Assembly: GCF_902806685.2 (NCBI RefSeq)
Contig: NC_048543.1
Coordinates: forward strand, 5,002,106 to 5,066,105
DNA from: Maniola hyperantus
Lineage: Eukaryota > Arthropoda > Insecta > Lepidoptera > Nymphalidae
Length of the DNA stretch: 64,000 nucleotides
Direction of reading: 5' to 3'
The translations under genes and the position numbers were made by a program. Below, piece by piece: positions 46,101-56,550 of the stretch. The notes under the pieces were generated by a model that ran no database searches, was not told the DNA's origin, and was given only the letters and a program-made list of their open reading frames with translations. The stretch's first letter is position 1, and each line of letters starts with the position of its first letter.

Positions 46101-47828
46101 ACTTTATTTGGTCGTACGAAGCAAGGTGCGACAGCGAGGATAGGGTCCATTTCCAAAAATGATTTTTTTTCATTTAATCCAGACCAGCGCTTAGCTGCTG
46201 TGAGACTTGCGCAAGTGATTCACTTGCCAGCAAGTCTCAGTGATGATGCAGCCTAAGATGGAGCGCGTACCTAGAAGATGTCTATTCACTCTTGACTGGA
46301 AGGTATCCATATCCATATTAAAATTGGAGGGAAAGGAAGGACGTTCCACATCCGAATTCATTTTATGTTTTAGTTTAATAAATTTAGATATTTACCTAGG
46401 TACTTTGAAGTTGATGCTAACTCTAACCACAATTTTTATTTCAGTGGAACATATTCTCAAGAACACAAATTTGACTGTCAATATTTATAATGGCAACCTG
46501 GATGCAGTTTCCAATACGCCCGGTAAATACTCATTGCTTTTTTGTATTACTTATATACCCGCAGTTTTTAACCGACTTCAAAAACAGATTATCTATATTT
46601 TTTATACATTGGTACCACGACTGTTTGTACCTATACCTACTTACATAAAGTTACATAGTACAGACCTATAGTAGTGTATTAACTATTAAAGTTTGTATTA
46701 TACCTTATCATCATCATCAACACATCGCCAGCGCTCTGCAACTGATTATGGGTCTTCTCTCAGAGTGAGATAGGTTTGAACCATAATCCGCCACGTCGGT
46801 CAAGTGAGGATTGGCAGAGTTCACACTTCTTTGAGGATATAATATGGAGAACTTTTAGGCATGCATGTTTGCCCTCACAAGGTTGCCCTTCACCGTCAAA
46901 GCAAGTGATATTTAATTTCTTAAAATTCACATACTTAACTGCGAAAAGTTAGAGATGCGTGCCCGGGATCGAATCGCACCGCCGCGCGACGTCTTGTATA
47001 GGCCGACGATGTTTTAACCACTAGGCTATCGCCGTTTTATATCTTTTATACCTAATAATATCCCTAATATTCTTTTTCTAATCTCTACATACCTAGGTCA
47101 ATTAGAATGGGTCAACAAACTCTCGTGGTCTGGACAGGCAGAATTTTTAGATTCCGAAAGAACCACCTTGGTGTTCAATCGTCTTATTGAAGGCTACTTC
47201 CGAGAGACGGCAAGGCTGCGATTTTACTGGATAAACGTCGCAGGACAACTGGTAAACCTATCATTTATCCTTAACTCACTTAAAAGGTAATCCACCCACC
47301 AATTCTGACGATCTACCAGTAATTTGTTTTTAATTAAAAATAGCGGCGCTCCTGCGCTTTGCTTAGCGTCTGGGTCACGGGAACACAGAACCAATCAACC
47401 GCGACCCAGTCAGCGACGTTTTTTTTAATAGAGATAGCGAGCAAAAGAGCAGGCGGGTCGCCAAGCGGCGGATGTTAAGTGATTACCGCCGCCCATGAAC
47501 ATTTGCAGCACCAGAATAACCACCGATGAGTTGCCGGTCTTGTAGGAATTTGTTGGTCCGCCCCTTACTCCATGTTGTAATCTAATGGGAATATCACCGA
47601 TGGGAGTTGGTTCCACAGTTTGCATGTGCGTGGAAAGAAGGATCTGGAATTAGAAACCAGCTTGGTTTATTACGAAGCATTTGAGCTTGATATTCTTTAA
47701 CGGAGATATTGTATGTACGTTATTTTATTATGGTAACTACCCATACTATAATACCTATACTATTTTTACAGGTTCCACTCGACAATCCCGTTGGAATCAG
47801 GAGAGTTCTAAACCGTATTACAAATTAA
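40150..47828 (+). CDS. Serine carboxypeptidase-like pseudoenzyme (Ser and His replaced)
   Basis: Tandem paralogue of the gene at 32060-37820. Exons: 40150-40261, 41154-41380, 42325-42421, 43423-43553, 43988-44288, 45136-45318, 46445-46522, 47097-47251, 47772-47828; 446 residues, no stop or frameshift, all nine exons with matching phases. Residues 4-27 are hydrophobic followed by WW and an Arg: signal anchor or signal peptide. The expected nucleophile position is Gly174 (reads C-S-Q-G-D-G where the paralogue has Y-G-Q-S-Y-G), the His position is Gln427 (AGQLVP), and the GGPGGSS loop is degenerate (HGITGTST, residues 83-90). Asp370 is kept in NGNLDAV. The fold appears preserved while S10 catalysis should be lost. 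It has potential N-glycosylation sites (for example Asn165 and Asn359). A role as binding or regulatory protein is inference. Polyadenylation signals follow the stop directly. Confidence 0.9.
42600..43300. repeat. Unclassified palindrome-rich insertion in pseudoenzyme intron 3
   Basis: Several copies of an acgttgg-like word, including the palindrome gccaacgttggc (42850-42861) and inverted tccacacgttgg / caacgtgtgga (42631-42642, 42833-42843), plus the hairpin at 43238. It looks like nested DNA-transposon debris; borders not defined. Confidence 0.45.
43238..43271. repeat. Small perfect hairpin
   Basis: Arms cgggcataatgt and acattatgcccg (12 bases) with a 10-base loop, in an intron of the pseudoenzyme gene. 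Confidence 0.85.
45838..45915 (-). repeat. Second tRNA-like repeat head
   Basis: The reverse complement carries 'acaggtttgaatcctgccgg', a box B-like sequence, preceded by 'gcgatacccagggag'. A related, weaker copy is at 47950-48040. Both lack a foldable tRNA, so they are SINE remnants. Confidence 0.55.
46700..47034 (-). repeat. tRNA-derived SINE (family F), antisense copy
   Basis: Reverse complement of the 7635 family, with the tRNA-like head at the right end ('taaccactaggctatcgcc'). The box B region is altered (gggatcgaatcgcac). It lies in an intron of the second carboxypeptidase-like gene. Confidence 0.8.
47417..47680 (-). repeat. Interspersed repeat family H
   Basis: The reverse complement of 47417-47520 recurs at 49402-49520 ('gggcggcggtaatcactt', then an A run). 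Probably the 3' end of a SINE or LINE. The 47417 copy lies in the last intron of the pseudoenzyme gene. Confidence 0.65.
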
Positions 47829-47837
47829 AAATAATAG

Positions 47838-47848
47838 AATAAAATAAA
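47838..47848 (+). terminator. Polyadenylation signals of the pseudoenzyme gene
   Basis: Two overlapping AATAAA hexamers start 10 and 15 bases after the stop codon. Confidence 0.6.
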
Positions 47849-48102
47849 TAGAAACTATAATATCTAAGTATGGCCAAAGTTTGTTTTATTTATTCAACTT
47901 ATTGGAAATAACTTTTAAATAGGTAGGTACATCGTACATCATTACCAAAAATTGCAGAACCGGCAGAATTTGAACCTGCGCGTAGGTTTACCAGCTTAGG
48001 TATCACGCCCGGAGCTTGGCCTAGTGGTCAAAGAGCGACGCAGGTTCCAATCGTAGTGATTACCTTTACTACTCTTTGGTTGCATTGCACGGTACAGTAG
48101 GT

Positions 48103-48270
48103 ACGCGGCCGAATACATCGACCTTTAGAAGGTGATAGCAGATTTGTAGAGCGTTGTCTCTGTCGTTGAGACCGACAAAAGGTCATATAGGTATGAGTGA
48201 CAGAGATAACGCTCTACAAATCCGAAATGTCATTCTAAAGGCCGATGTAGTAATGTACTTTCGGCCGCGT
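48103..48270. mobile_element. Palindromic MITE-like element, copy 2
   Basis: Terminal inverted repeat acgcggccgaa / ttcggccgcgt. The inner inverted repeat 'gtagagcgttgtctctgtc' / 'gacagagataacgctctac' has one mismatch. The core matches the copy at 7036-7207. It lies 275 bases downstream of the carboxypeptidase-like pseudoenzyme gene. Confidence 0.7.
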
Positions 48271-49164
48271 TCTGTACCTCTGCTTAAGCGAGAGGGACTG
48301 AGGGGGCCATGCTAGTTGCATATCTGTAGGTATATATCTGTGGCGTTAGTGAATCGTAGGCGTAGACGCGTAGACCCAGTAAAAAATGTAGACAAAGGAA
48401 CGTTTGCTTTCTCATTTACACTAAAAAGAGAGCACAGATAAAGTTACTAATGTGATAAACAGAGACGCAGCTAATATTTTTTTTGTCCCTTATCGTGTAA
48501 CTGGTTTTTTTCAAGAATACATACAAGCAATGCAACTTTAGTTGCAAAACAAACTTTGAGAATTCGTGGCGTAATTGTATTTCTCATTACTTATTTACTT
48601 GTTTTCACATAAAAAAACGTTTATTACAAATATTGTTGAGCGGTTTATAAACAATGGTAATTGTCGTGTTATTCATCGTTACATCGTGCTATCGCTATCT
48701 CACACGACACGCGGTTACACAGTACTTTAGCTTTTTTAATCAGTCTACGATCGTAGGTCTAGGTACTTAGCATAGAGATAGTATATATCCAAGGTACTTA
48801 GGCTCAAAAGGGTTAGAACCCAGAGCCGTAAAACCAGTTAAAAAAAAGTAGGTTTCCTAACATCCAAGCAGAGCAAGCAAGGCCATAGGGGTGCAACTCC
48901 AGAACATTAAAAAATCGCAAATTGAAATTCGCTTGTGGTGCCATCTAAGCGCGAGTACGGCTAAACAAATAGATAACAGTTAATAAAAGACGTAAATAGA
49001 TGGCGGGCACATTGTTGTAATTTTAAATTACAAACATTTGGACAGCCACAGTCACCGTCAGTGGTGCCAGATTAGGCGAATTACCGCCATTTAGGCTACC
49101 TCGGGGGGCCAATCGGCGCCCAAAAATCCCGATTGGCTACCAGTAACCATTTAGGCTACCAGTA

Positions 49165-49340
49165 GGGCGATTGTCTAAAACCGGTATCAATCATTATTAC
49201 AATCTCAATTGTTCTGATTGGCTGAATTTGTGCAATCCTTGTTGCAACAATGCATTGTAGCCAATAGTGAGCGAGCATTAACCAATCAGAGATGATTGTG
49301 ATCGTAACATTGTAGCTGTCAAACAACCGCGGTAGGGCCC
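49165..49340 (+). repeat. CCAAT-rich interspersed repeat (family G), copy 4
   Basis: Starts 'gggcgattgtctaaaacc' and ends 'ccgcggtagggcc', like the copy at 8760. It lies 480 bases upstream of the THAP9-like start. Confidence 0.8.
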
Positions 49341-49401
49341 CTGGAAGATAGAAACGGGCGATTTTAGGCTACTCAGCAGGCAAAATCCTAAAACAAATTC
49401 C

Positions 49402-49520
49402 TAAAGGCCGGCAACGCATCGGCGGCTCCTCTGGTGCTGCAAATGTTCATGGGCGGCGGTAATCACTTAACATCAGGTGACCCGCCTGCTCGCTTGCTCG
49501 CTATATCTATTAAAAAAAAA
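49402..49520 (+). repeat. Interspersed repeat family H, 3' part
   Basis: Partial copy with a 13-base A tail (49511-49523), upstream of the THAP9-like gene. Confidence 0.65.
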
Positions 49521-49817
49521 AAAAACGGGCGAATTCAATTGGTAAATATCTGGCAACCCTGGTCACCGTTGAAGTTCAAAACTTTTCATGTTTTCGTGTA
49601 TTGTTGTTTGTGCGGTTCTAAATATTTCTATTTCTGATAAATTTATCTGACCCTGCTTTGTTTACTGGACTCTGTGTTTCCTTTAACCACCTCGATAACT
49701 ACCTAAGGATTGATTTACGGACTCGATTCATGCCTGAACGATTGACCACGGCTACGGATTACGGACTTGTTTTTGCTTTGTGAAAAGATTTTCTGTCGAT
49801 AGATTTGTGCAGGGAAA

Positions 49818-52800
49818 ATGCCACGGAGATCTCGATGTGTGTTCGGATGTGAGCAATTCGGTAAGTTTAAAATCAGCTCACTTGTAATCTAACACAAATC
49901 TCTTAAACGAGTCAAACTCTATGCTCCATTAGTACATTAGGTATTTTATCATGATACTAAATAATTCCTGCGATTTCGTCCACGTGGATATCATCCAAAA
50001 AACCATTTTAGAAATCCCGTGAGAAGTCCAATTTTCCGTGATAAAAGTAGCCTACAACCGTCTCCGATGCAAGCTATCTCTTCACCAAATAGATGATGCC
50101 CGCCACTTTGTCTACGTTGGTTTAGGGTTTTAAAGAATCCCATGGGAACTGTTTGATTTTCCGAGGCAAAAGTAGCCTATGTCCTTACCTGGATGCAAGC
50201 TTCTCTGTACCTTCTAACTTTTATCATAAACGGTTACACAAATTGACTGTGAAAAGCTAGCAGACAGACAGCCTGACATACTTTTGCATTTATAATATTG
50301 GTAAGGATTATTGACTACTAATTCTGTACATTTTTTGTTTTGTAATTAAGTGTAGGTACGTAGGTACAACATTAGATATTATTTTGAACTTTAATGACTA
50401 TGGTTTTTTTATATTTTACTAGCTGCCCCAGCGAACGTCTTACCGCCTAGTCGATTTCGGGCAATTCCATAAAAACCATCCTCGTACTTCAAGGAATATT
50501 ATAAAAAAAGAATTAGCGAAATCGGTTCAGCTGTTCTCGAAATTTGCGCTTAGCAACACATTCAGTGATTCATTTTTATATATATATTATAGAGATTAAG
50601 TAAATAAGTACAATAAGTATAGATAATACAATAATATATTGCATATTTTATGTTACTACTTTTTCAGATGTTTTGCATCACTTTCCAAAACCTGGCCACT
50701 CCTCTTTGAAACGATTTCAACAATGGAAAGAGATAGTAGGACAAGATTTAGAAAGCAAGACTGATGATGAAATATATACGAATTATCGAATTTGCAATCA
50801 CCACTTTGAAGATCGTTTTTTATACCATCACAGTAAAAGACTAGCAAAGACAGCATTTCCTTCTCTTAACCTTGGTGAGTTTTATTTATTAGTTATTACA
50901 GTAGAGAGGATTTTGAGAAATTACATTGATTGACATGTCAATAATAGGTCAAAGCACAGATTGTAGAAGCTTGAAAACACTGGCCAAGTGTGGGTCAGAC
51001 TTGTGCACAGAGGGTCCCATACTTCAGTCGTATTTTTCGACGTTTTGCACGATAAATCAAGAACTGTTATGTAGAAAATAACTGGCCAAGTGCGAGTTGG
51101 ACACAGCACATAGGGTTCTGTAATACACAAGAGTAAAACAGATCACTTTTCTTAACAAGCCGCAAAACTGTAGAGGTTTATTGTTAATATCAAAAAAATC
51201 GACTTGGCAGCGCTACGGGATACCCCACTTGGTATCAAATGTAATAAGTACAAATGTTTCTATGGAATCTTCAAAACTGAAATCTCCTAATGAAGTTGCA
51301 GACAGAAACTAACTATGTATAACTAATAATTATAACATAAACACTTCTTCTAAAACTCTATTTTGCATATTTCAGGTGCCATTGATTCAAGTCTAGATGC
51401 TAATACAATAAATCAACCAGAAAGTTCTACACATAATCAATCGGTCGCTCAAAGTACCCCATCTGTGGTTCACAACATCCAAGCAGGATATTCTCAAACT
51501 CAGATTCAGAAAAAAATAATTACTAGTAAGTTGTGGCCATAAACAACAAATAATACACATACACACATACACACTGGGAGGTTACCTGGCTGGCACCCCA
51601 CTAGACCTAGGTCTACTTAATTGTTATTACTTGTTTTTATCTGTATTATAAGTATTTTTTGTGTTCCTTATATGTAATTTAATATGTAATAATATCCAAT
51701 AAATTTAATTTAATTTAATTAAATAAGAGATAAAAAATCTTTACTGTTTAACAAGATTTTAACAAGAATAGAGTATTGAAAATTGTCTAATAGTTAATGT
51801 ATACTTAATAAAAACACCTTTTTTTTTCAGGAAAAGCTGGTCAAAGACATGTGAATCTCAAAGTTCAGAAATTGTTAAGGAAAATAGTTCATTTGAAAAA
51901 TAAATTATTCGAACAAAGAAACCAAGTAAAGATAGCAAAAAAATGTCAAAAACAAAATTATTTAACAAGGTTCTAAAATACTTACCTATGCCTGCTCAAA
52001 CACTTGTAAAAATGCAATTAACACAGCATAACAAAAAAAAGCCGTGGAAGAAGATTTAATCATGCAGAAAAATTAATGTCACTCTCGATATATAAGAAAA
52101 GTCCAAAAGGCTATAACTTTTTGAGAAAAATGTTAACTTTGCCATCAAAACGAACATTACTGGATGTCCTTAAACAAATAACAATTAAACCAGGCTTAAA
52201 CCCTGCGATAATTAAACTTTTGAAAAATGCGGCAGACAAATTGGGGATGGAGCAACGATTATGTGTATTAATCTTTGATGAAATGTCTTTGTCTCCATCC
52301 CTACATTTCAATACAGCATTCGATCAAGTAATCGGATTTGAAGATTTTGGGGGAAATGAAATTACAGAGAATATTGCTGACCATGTTTTGGTATTCATGA
52401 TAAAGGGGCTAAAAGCTAAGTTCAAACAGCCAATTTGCTATTTGTTTTGCAAAAGTGCCACAAAGGCAGTAATATTAAAAAGGTGTATTAAAAACATAAT
52501 TACACAAATTAATCAAACAGGATTGGCTGTCGTCTCAACTGTCTGTGATCAATCTACAATTAACAACAAAGTTATAAATGAGCTGATAAAAGAGACTAAA
52601 GTAGATTGTCTTAGATTAGGCAACGAGCCTAGGGATAGTAGTTTTGCTGTAGAAAATAATAATATATTCCCCTTATTTGATCCCCCACATTTGTTAAAAG
52701 GAATACGAAACAATTTACTGACAAAAGAATTAAGATTCACACAGGAGGACGAAGTAAAGACTGCTAAATGGATACATTTAAAGCTTCTGTTAGATATTGA

Positions 52801-54641
52801 TGCAGGAGAAGATGACTTACGAATGTGCAACAAGTTAACAGAAGCTCATGTACTCATAGAGAAAATTCCGAAGATGAAAGTAAAACATGCTGCACAAGTT
52901 TTTAGTCAGCGTGTATCAGGAGCGCTACGATTTTGTGCAAGTAAGTACTGTTAATGTTCTGAAACTTTTAAAGACCTGATATTTGAAGACCTTCTTCACT
53001 TTAGAATTAATTCATCAGACTTTGGTACTACTTGACTAGCAAGGACTAATCTTATTCTCAATAATTATTTATTAGCAACATATATGGCGCTATTTTACAT
53101 CTGTAATGTGATGATAGTGCAACTTTAAAACATCCACAACTCCATACTAATATTATAAATGGTTGACGCCAGCTCACTATTGGCTACAATGCATTGTTGC
53201 AACAAGAATCGCACAAATTCAGCCAATCACAACAACTGAGATTGTAATAATGATTGATGCCGGTTTTATGAAATCGACCCACAGCCCACCCAATTTTGAC
53301 GTTTGGTATACAAATAACTTCTTAGGGAAGGACACTACTTTTTTCTCTGAAAATCATAGAGTTCATAGATTTTAAGAAACCTAAATCCACGCGGGTGAAG
53401 TTGCGAGCATCAGCTACAAATCCATGTAAATGTGGCCTGACATTTATGTATAAAAAAATATATTTAAGTATTTATTTAAGTATTTAATTTTTAATCTTTT
53501 TTCTTTTTCAGAAAATAATTTACTACCACAAGAGTGTGCTGACACAGCCGACTTGCTGCTATTATTTGATCGTCTTTTTGACTCCTTTAATGGAGGGTCT
53601 TATAAAAAGACCCATAAAATATATAAAAATTGTTTGAAAATGAACTCTGACCATTTTAAATTATGGGATGAAAGTGTGCCAATATTAAAATCAATGCGAT
53701 TTAAGATGGAAACAAAAAAAAAAGATGGAACAGTAAGTATTCGTTATGAACAGGTTCCATCAATTAAAAATTGGATCCACAATATTAAAGTTATGAAAGA
53801 ATTGTGGCTATATCTAAATGAAAAACATAATGTAACTAGTTTGTTAACGCGCTGTTTTAACCAAGATCCTGTGGAAAACTTTTTCTCCTCTGTGAGGAGC
53901 CACGGGGCTAGAAACACAAACCCTACCTGCCAGCAGTTTGAAAGTATTTACAAAACATTACTTGTAAATAATTTAAATTCAAGTCACTCATTAGGGGCTA
54001 ACTGTGAGGAAGATCCTAACAAAATGTTACAAAATTTAGATTGTCTTTTGATAGAAAATGACATCAAAGAGCCCCCGATGAGCAATGAGCCAATGGATAC
54101 AGATCTAAGTATAGAAAATTTGGCAGATAGTAGTTCAGAAATTGGAGACAAATTAATAATCTCTGAAACTAAAAAGTATGTGACAGGGTTTGTCATAAAA
54201 AAGCTAAAAAGGAATGTGTGTAAATCTTGTATAAAATGCAATAATGAATTGTGTGACACCACCCCACCTCAAGCAGATGAATACATACATTCTATCGATA
54301 TCACAAGGAGATCTCTTTACCGACCCTCGCGTAACTTTTCAAATTGTGTGAGAAATATAATAAAAATAGTAAAAAGCATGTTAAAAAATGATCCTGGGAA
54401 AAGTGGCAAAAGTCAAATGATAAAATTATTAGTTGATCAGAGTACAAGTTTTGATTTTTTAACATGTGATACACACAAAGTCAATTTGAAAAATTATATA
54501 ATAAATTTTGTGATCAAATTGATTATTCACAGCTGGTGCAATAATGTAAATAAAATTTTAAAAGGTAAAAATTCAGATACTGAAAATGATAGCATAAAAA
54601 TTCAGGCGTTGAGATATTATCAAACACATAAAGGTAAATAA
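49818..54641 (+). pseudogene. THAP9 / P-element transposase-like gene, frameshifted
   Basis: Exons: 49818-49860, 50668-50874, 51376-51525, 51831-52940, 53512-54641; about 880 codons, close to the length of THAP9-type proteins. Exons 1-2 encode a THAP zinc finger (C-x4-C, then CNHH, then an FPSLNL box), a DNA-binding domain. Exon 3 is a low-complexity Ser/Gln linker; early exon 4 is a basic, Leu-rich probable coiled coil. The catalytic core keeps recognisable acidic motifs: FDEMSL (about 52277), CDQST (about 52545), FDPPHLLKG (about 52675), DPVENFFSS (about 53867). In exon 4 the frame shifts between 51937 and 51957 and shifts back at the A8 run at 52033-52040; the stretch between encodes family-like protein in another frame, while the main frame has stops at 51974 and beyond. 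Net frame is kept. No terminal inverted repeats were recognised. Sequencing error is the alternative to a real pseudogene. The final exon could also continue past a G|GTAAAT at 54635. Confidence 0.8.
53163..53275 (-). repeat. CCAAT-rich interspersed repeat (family G), partial copy 5
   Basis: Antisense partial copy inside the last intron of the THAP9-like gene, ending 'gatgccggttttatgaaatcg'-like sequence at its left boundary in repeat orientation. Confidence 0.7.
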
Positions 54642-54699
54642 TCTATTTTATGCAATCTAATGAAATCAGTAGTTGAATTACAGACTTCGTTTGATAAAA

Positions 54700-55561
54700 C
54701 TAGCTTATGCTCGCGACTTTGTCCGCGTGGACTTCACAAGTTTCAACCCCCTATTTCACCCCCTTAGGGGTTGAATTTTCAAAAACCCTTTCTTAGCGGA
54801 TGCCTACTTCAAAATAGCTATCTGCATGCCAAATTTCAGCCCGATCCGTCCAGTAATTTGAGCTGTGCGTTGATAGGTCAGTCAGTCAGTCAGTCACCCT
54901 TTCCTTTTATATATTTAGATAAGGGGAATCATTCAAGCTTCTGTCAACTATTGCACATTCGTAAGTCATCTTCTGCATCAATATCTAACAGAAGCTATAT
55001 CCGTTTGGCAGTCTTTACTAAATTGTTTTCTTTAGTAAATTGTTTTGTATTCCTTTTAACAAATATGGGGGATTAAATTGTTAATTGTAGATTGATCACA
55101 GACTCTTGCCAATCCTGTGTGATTAATTTGTGTAATTATGTTTTTAATATTACTGCCTTTGTGGCACTAGTCAAATATAATATAATCTATATATAAAAGG
55201 AAAAGGTGACTGACTGACTGACTGACTGACTGATCTATCAACGCACAGCTCAAACTACTGGACGGATCACGCTGAAATTCGGCATGCAGATAGCTATTAT
55301 AACGTAGGCGTCCGCTAAGAAAGGATTTTTCAAAATTCAACCCCTGAAGGGATAAAATAGGGGTTTGAAGTTTGTATGAAACTCTGTCAGTTTTGAAGTG
55401 TCTATAAAGTTTTGTAGTTAATATTTTTGCAATTTGCAGTATGACATATTTTATTAAGCTCATATGTTAAAATCTCATTGTTAAAGATCAACTCTAAGTG
55501 TGTGAAACAGGGGTTCAAAATTTGTGTAGTCCACGCGAACGAAATCGCGGGCATAAGCTAG
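54700..55561. mobile_element. Fold-back-like composite with long inverted arms
   Basis: The left arm 54700-54919 and right arm 55185-55561 are family B repeats in opposite orientation. The outermost 33 bases match as an inverted repeat with 4 differences, starting ctagcttatgc. The arms enclose the antisense transposase fragment. It could be one mobilised unit or two chance insertions. Confidence 0.5.
54938..55168 (-). pseudogene. Inverted, internally deleted copy of THAP9-like exon 4 fragment
   Basis: The reverse complement matches roughly 52453-52847 of the transposase-like exon, with several deletions. The largest removes about 52565-52680; smaller ones of about 8 to 13 bases occur elsewhere. 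Between deletions the match is high. It cannot encode protein as it stands. It lies 2.1 kb from its source in the opposite direction, between two inverted family B arms. Confidence 0.85.
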
Positions 55562-55562
55562 T

Positions 55563-55639
55563 AAACATAAATTCCCATCAATAAAATCAATCTAGTAGAT
55601 TGGTTTTATTGATTACTTGATTTAGTATAATTTATGTTT
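55563..55639. repeat. Nested imperfect palindrome
   Basis: Outer arms aaacataaatt / aatttatgttt (55563-55573, 55629-55639). Inner arms 55579-55593 and 55597-55611 have one mismatch. It abuts the right end of the fold-back composite. Confidence 0.8.
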
Positions 55640-56550
55640 ATTATTTTACAGTTTATTTACAGGGAATTTTATTTAATATAATTTATGTTAATTTTTTTTA
55701 TTTTGAATATTACAATAAAACTTAAAGCTAGCTTTATGTTAATTATCTTTGGCTCATATAACAATTATTTTATTGTTTTCTGACTACACAAATACACCAA
55801 TTGTGGTAATAATTTGAAAATTATTAAAAGTAAATAACCGAAAATGTTAAATTTGAATAGTAATTATTTCACAATCTTGCGGGTCTTGAATTTGGGTATG
55901 TATTTTATAGTGTTTACATACACTTCGTATTGTTTTCTATTCTATTGTATTTTATGTATCTACCTAGTTACGAATTTATGATAATAAATATTTACAAAAC
56001 CTTAAAACCTTTTTCTTTCTATAATATAGTTATAATTAAGTAGCTCAAAGAGTCATAGTCTTGTAATATATATTTTTAAACATGTTTTAAACAAACGTTA
56101 ATGGAATTATTAATGTTTATTTAAAACGTGTTCCAAAAATATAAAATATTCTAGTAAAGTACATTTAAATAGCATTTAAATTTTCGCGCTCTCGCACGCC
56201 TAGCGCGCTTTTAGTGCCCTCTAGATGTGAGTACACGCGTAACTTTGAAAAAGAAATCTAGAGTCGCACATCTATTTCTAGTATATAGTAGATAATCTAT
56301 GAGCAAGGCTATCTTGGCGCGTGGCGAAAATCGGAACTAACGTTGCCGTCGCCTTTGTTCTCCAACAGCGCCCTCCTGTCAATGTCGCTCAAGTCAAGTC
56401 ACAAGTGCCAAGCCACTGCCAAGCTTTTATTTCGGTCTTTTATTTACATTGTACTATGTGTGATAATTAATATCAATACCTACTAAAAGTGTTTTTTGGG
56501 TTTTATAGTTTAATCAAAGTCAAACTCGCGAGTTATCGCGATCAAATACA

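Larger units (their letters stand above)
47829..49817. other. Spacer before the THAP9-like gene
   Basis: Contains a tRNA-like remnant (47950-48040), MITE copy 2, the 53-base module (48278), family G (49165) and family H (49402). No gene seen. Confidence 0.6.

Noticed and set aside
55167..55463. Minus-strand 98-codon open frame downstream of the transposase-like gene
   Set aside because: Entirely within a family B repeat and its gactgactga run.
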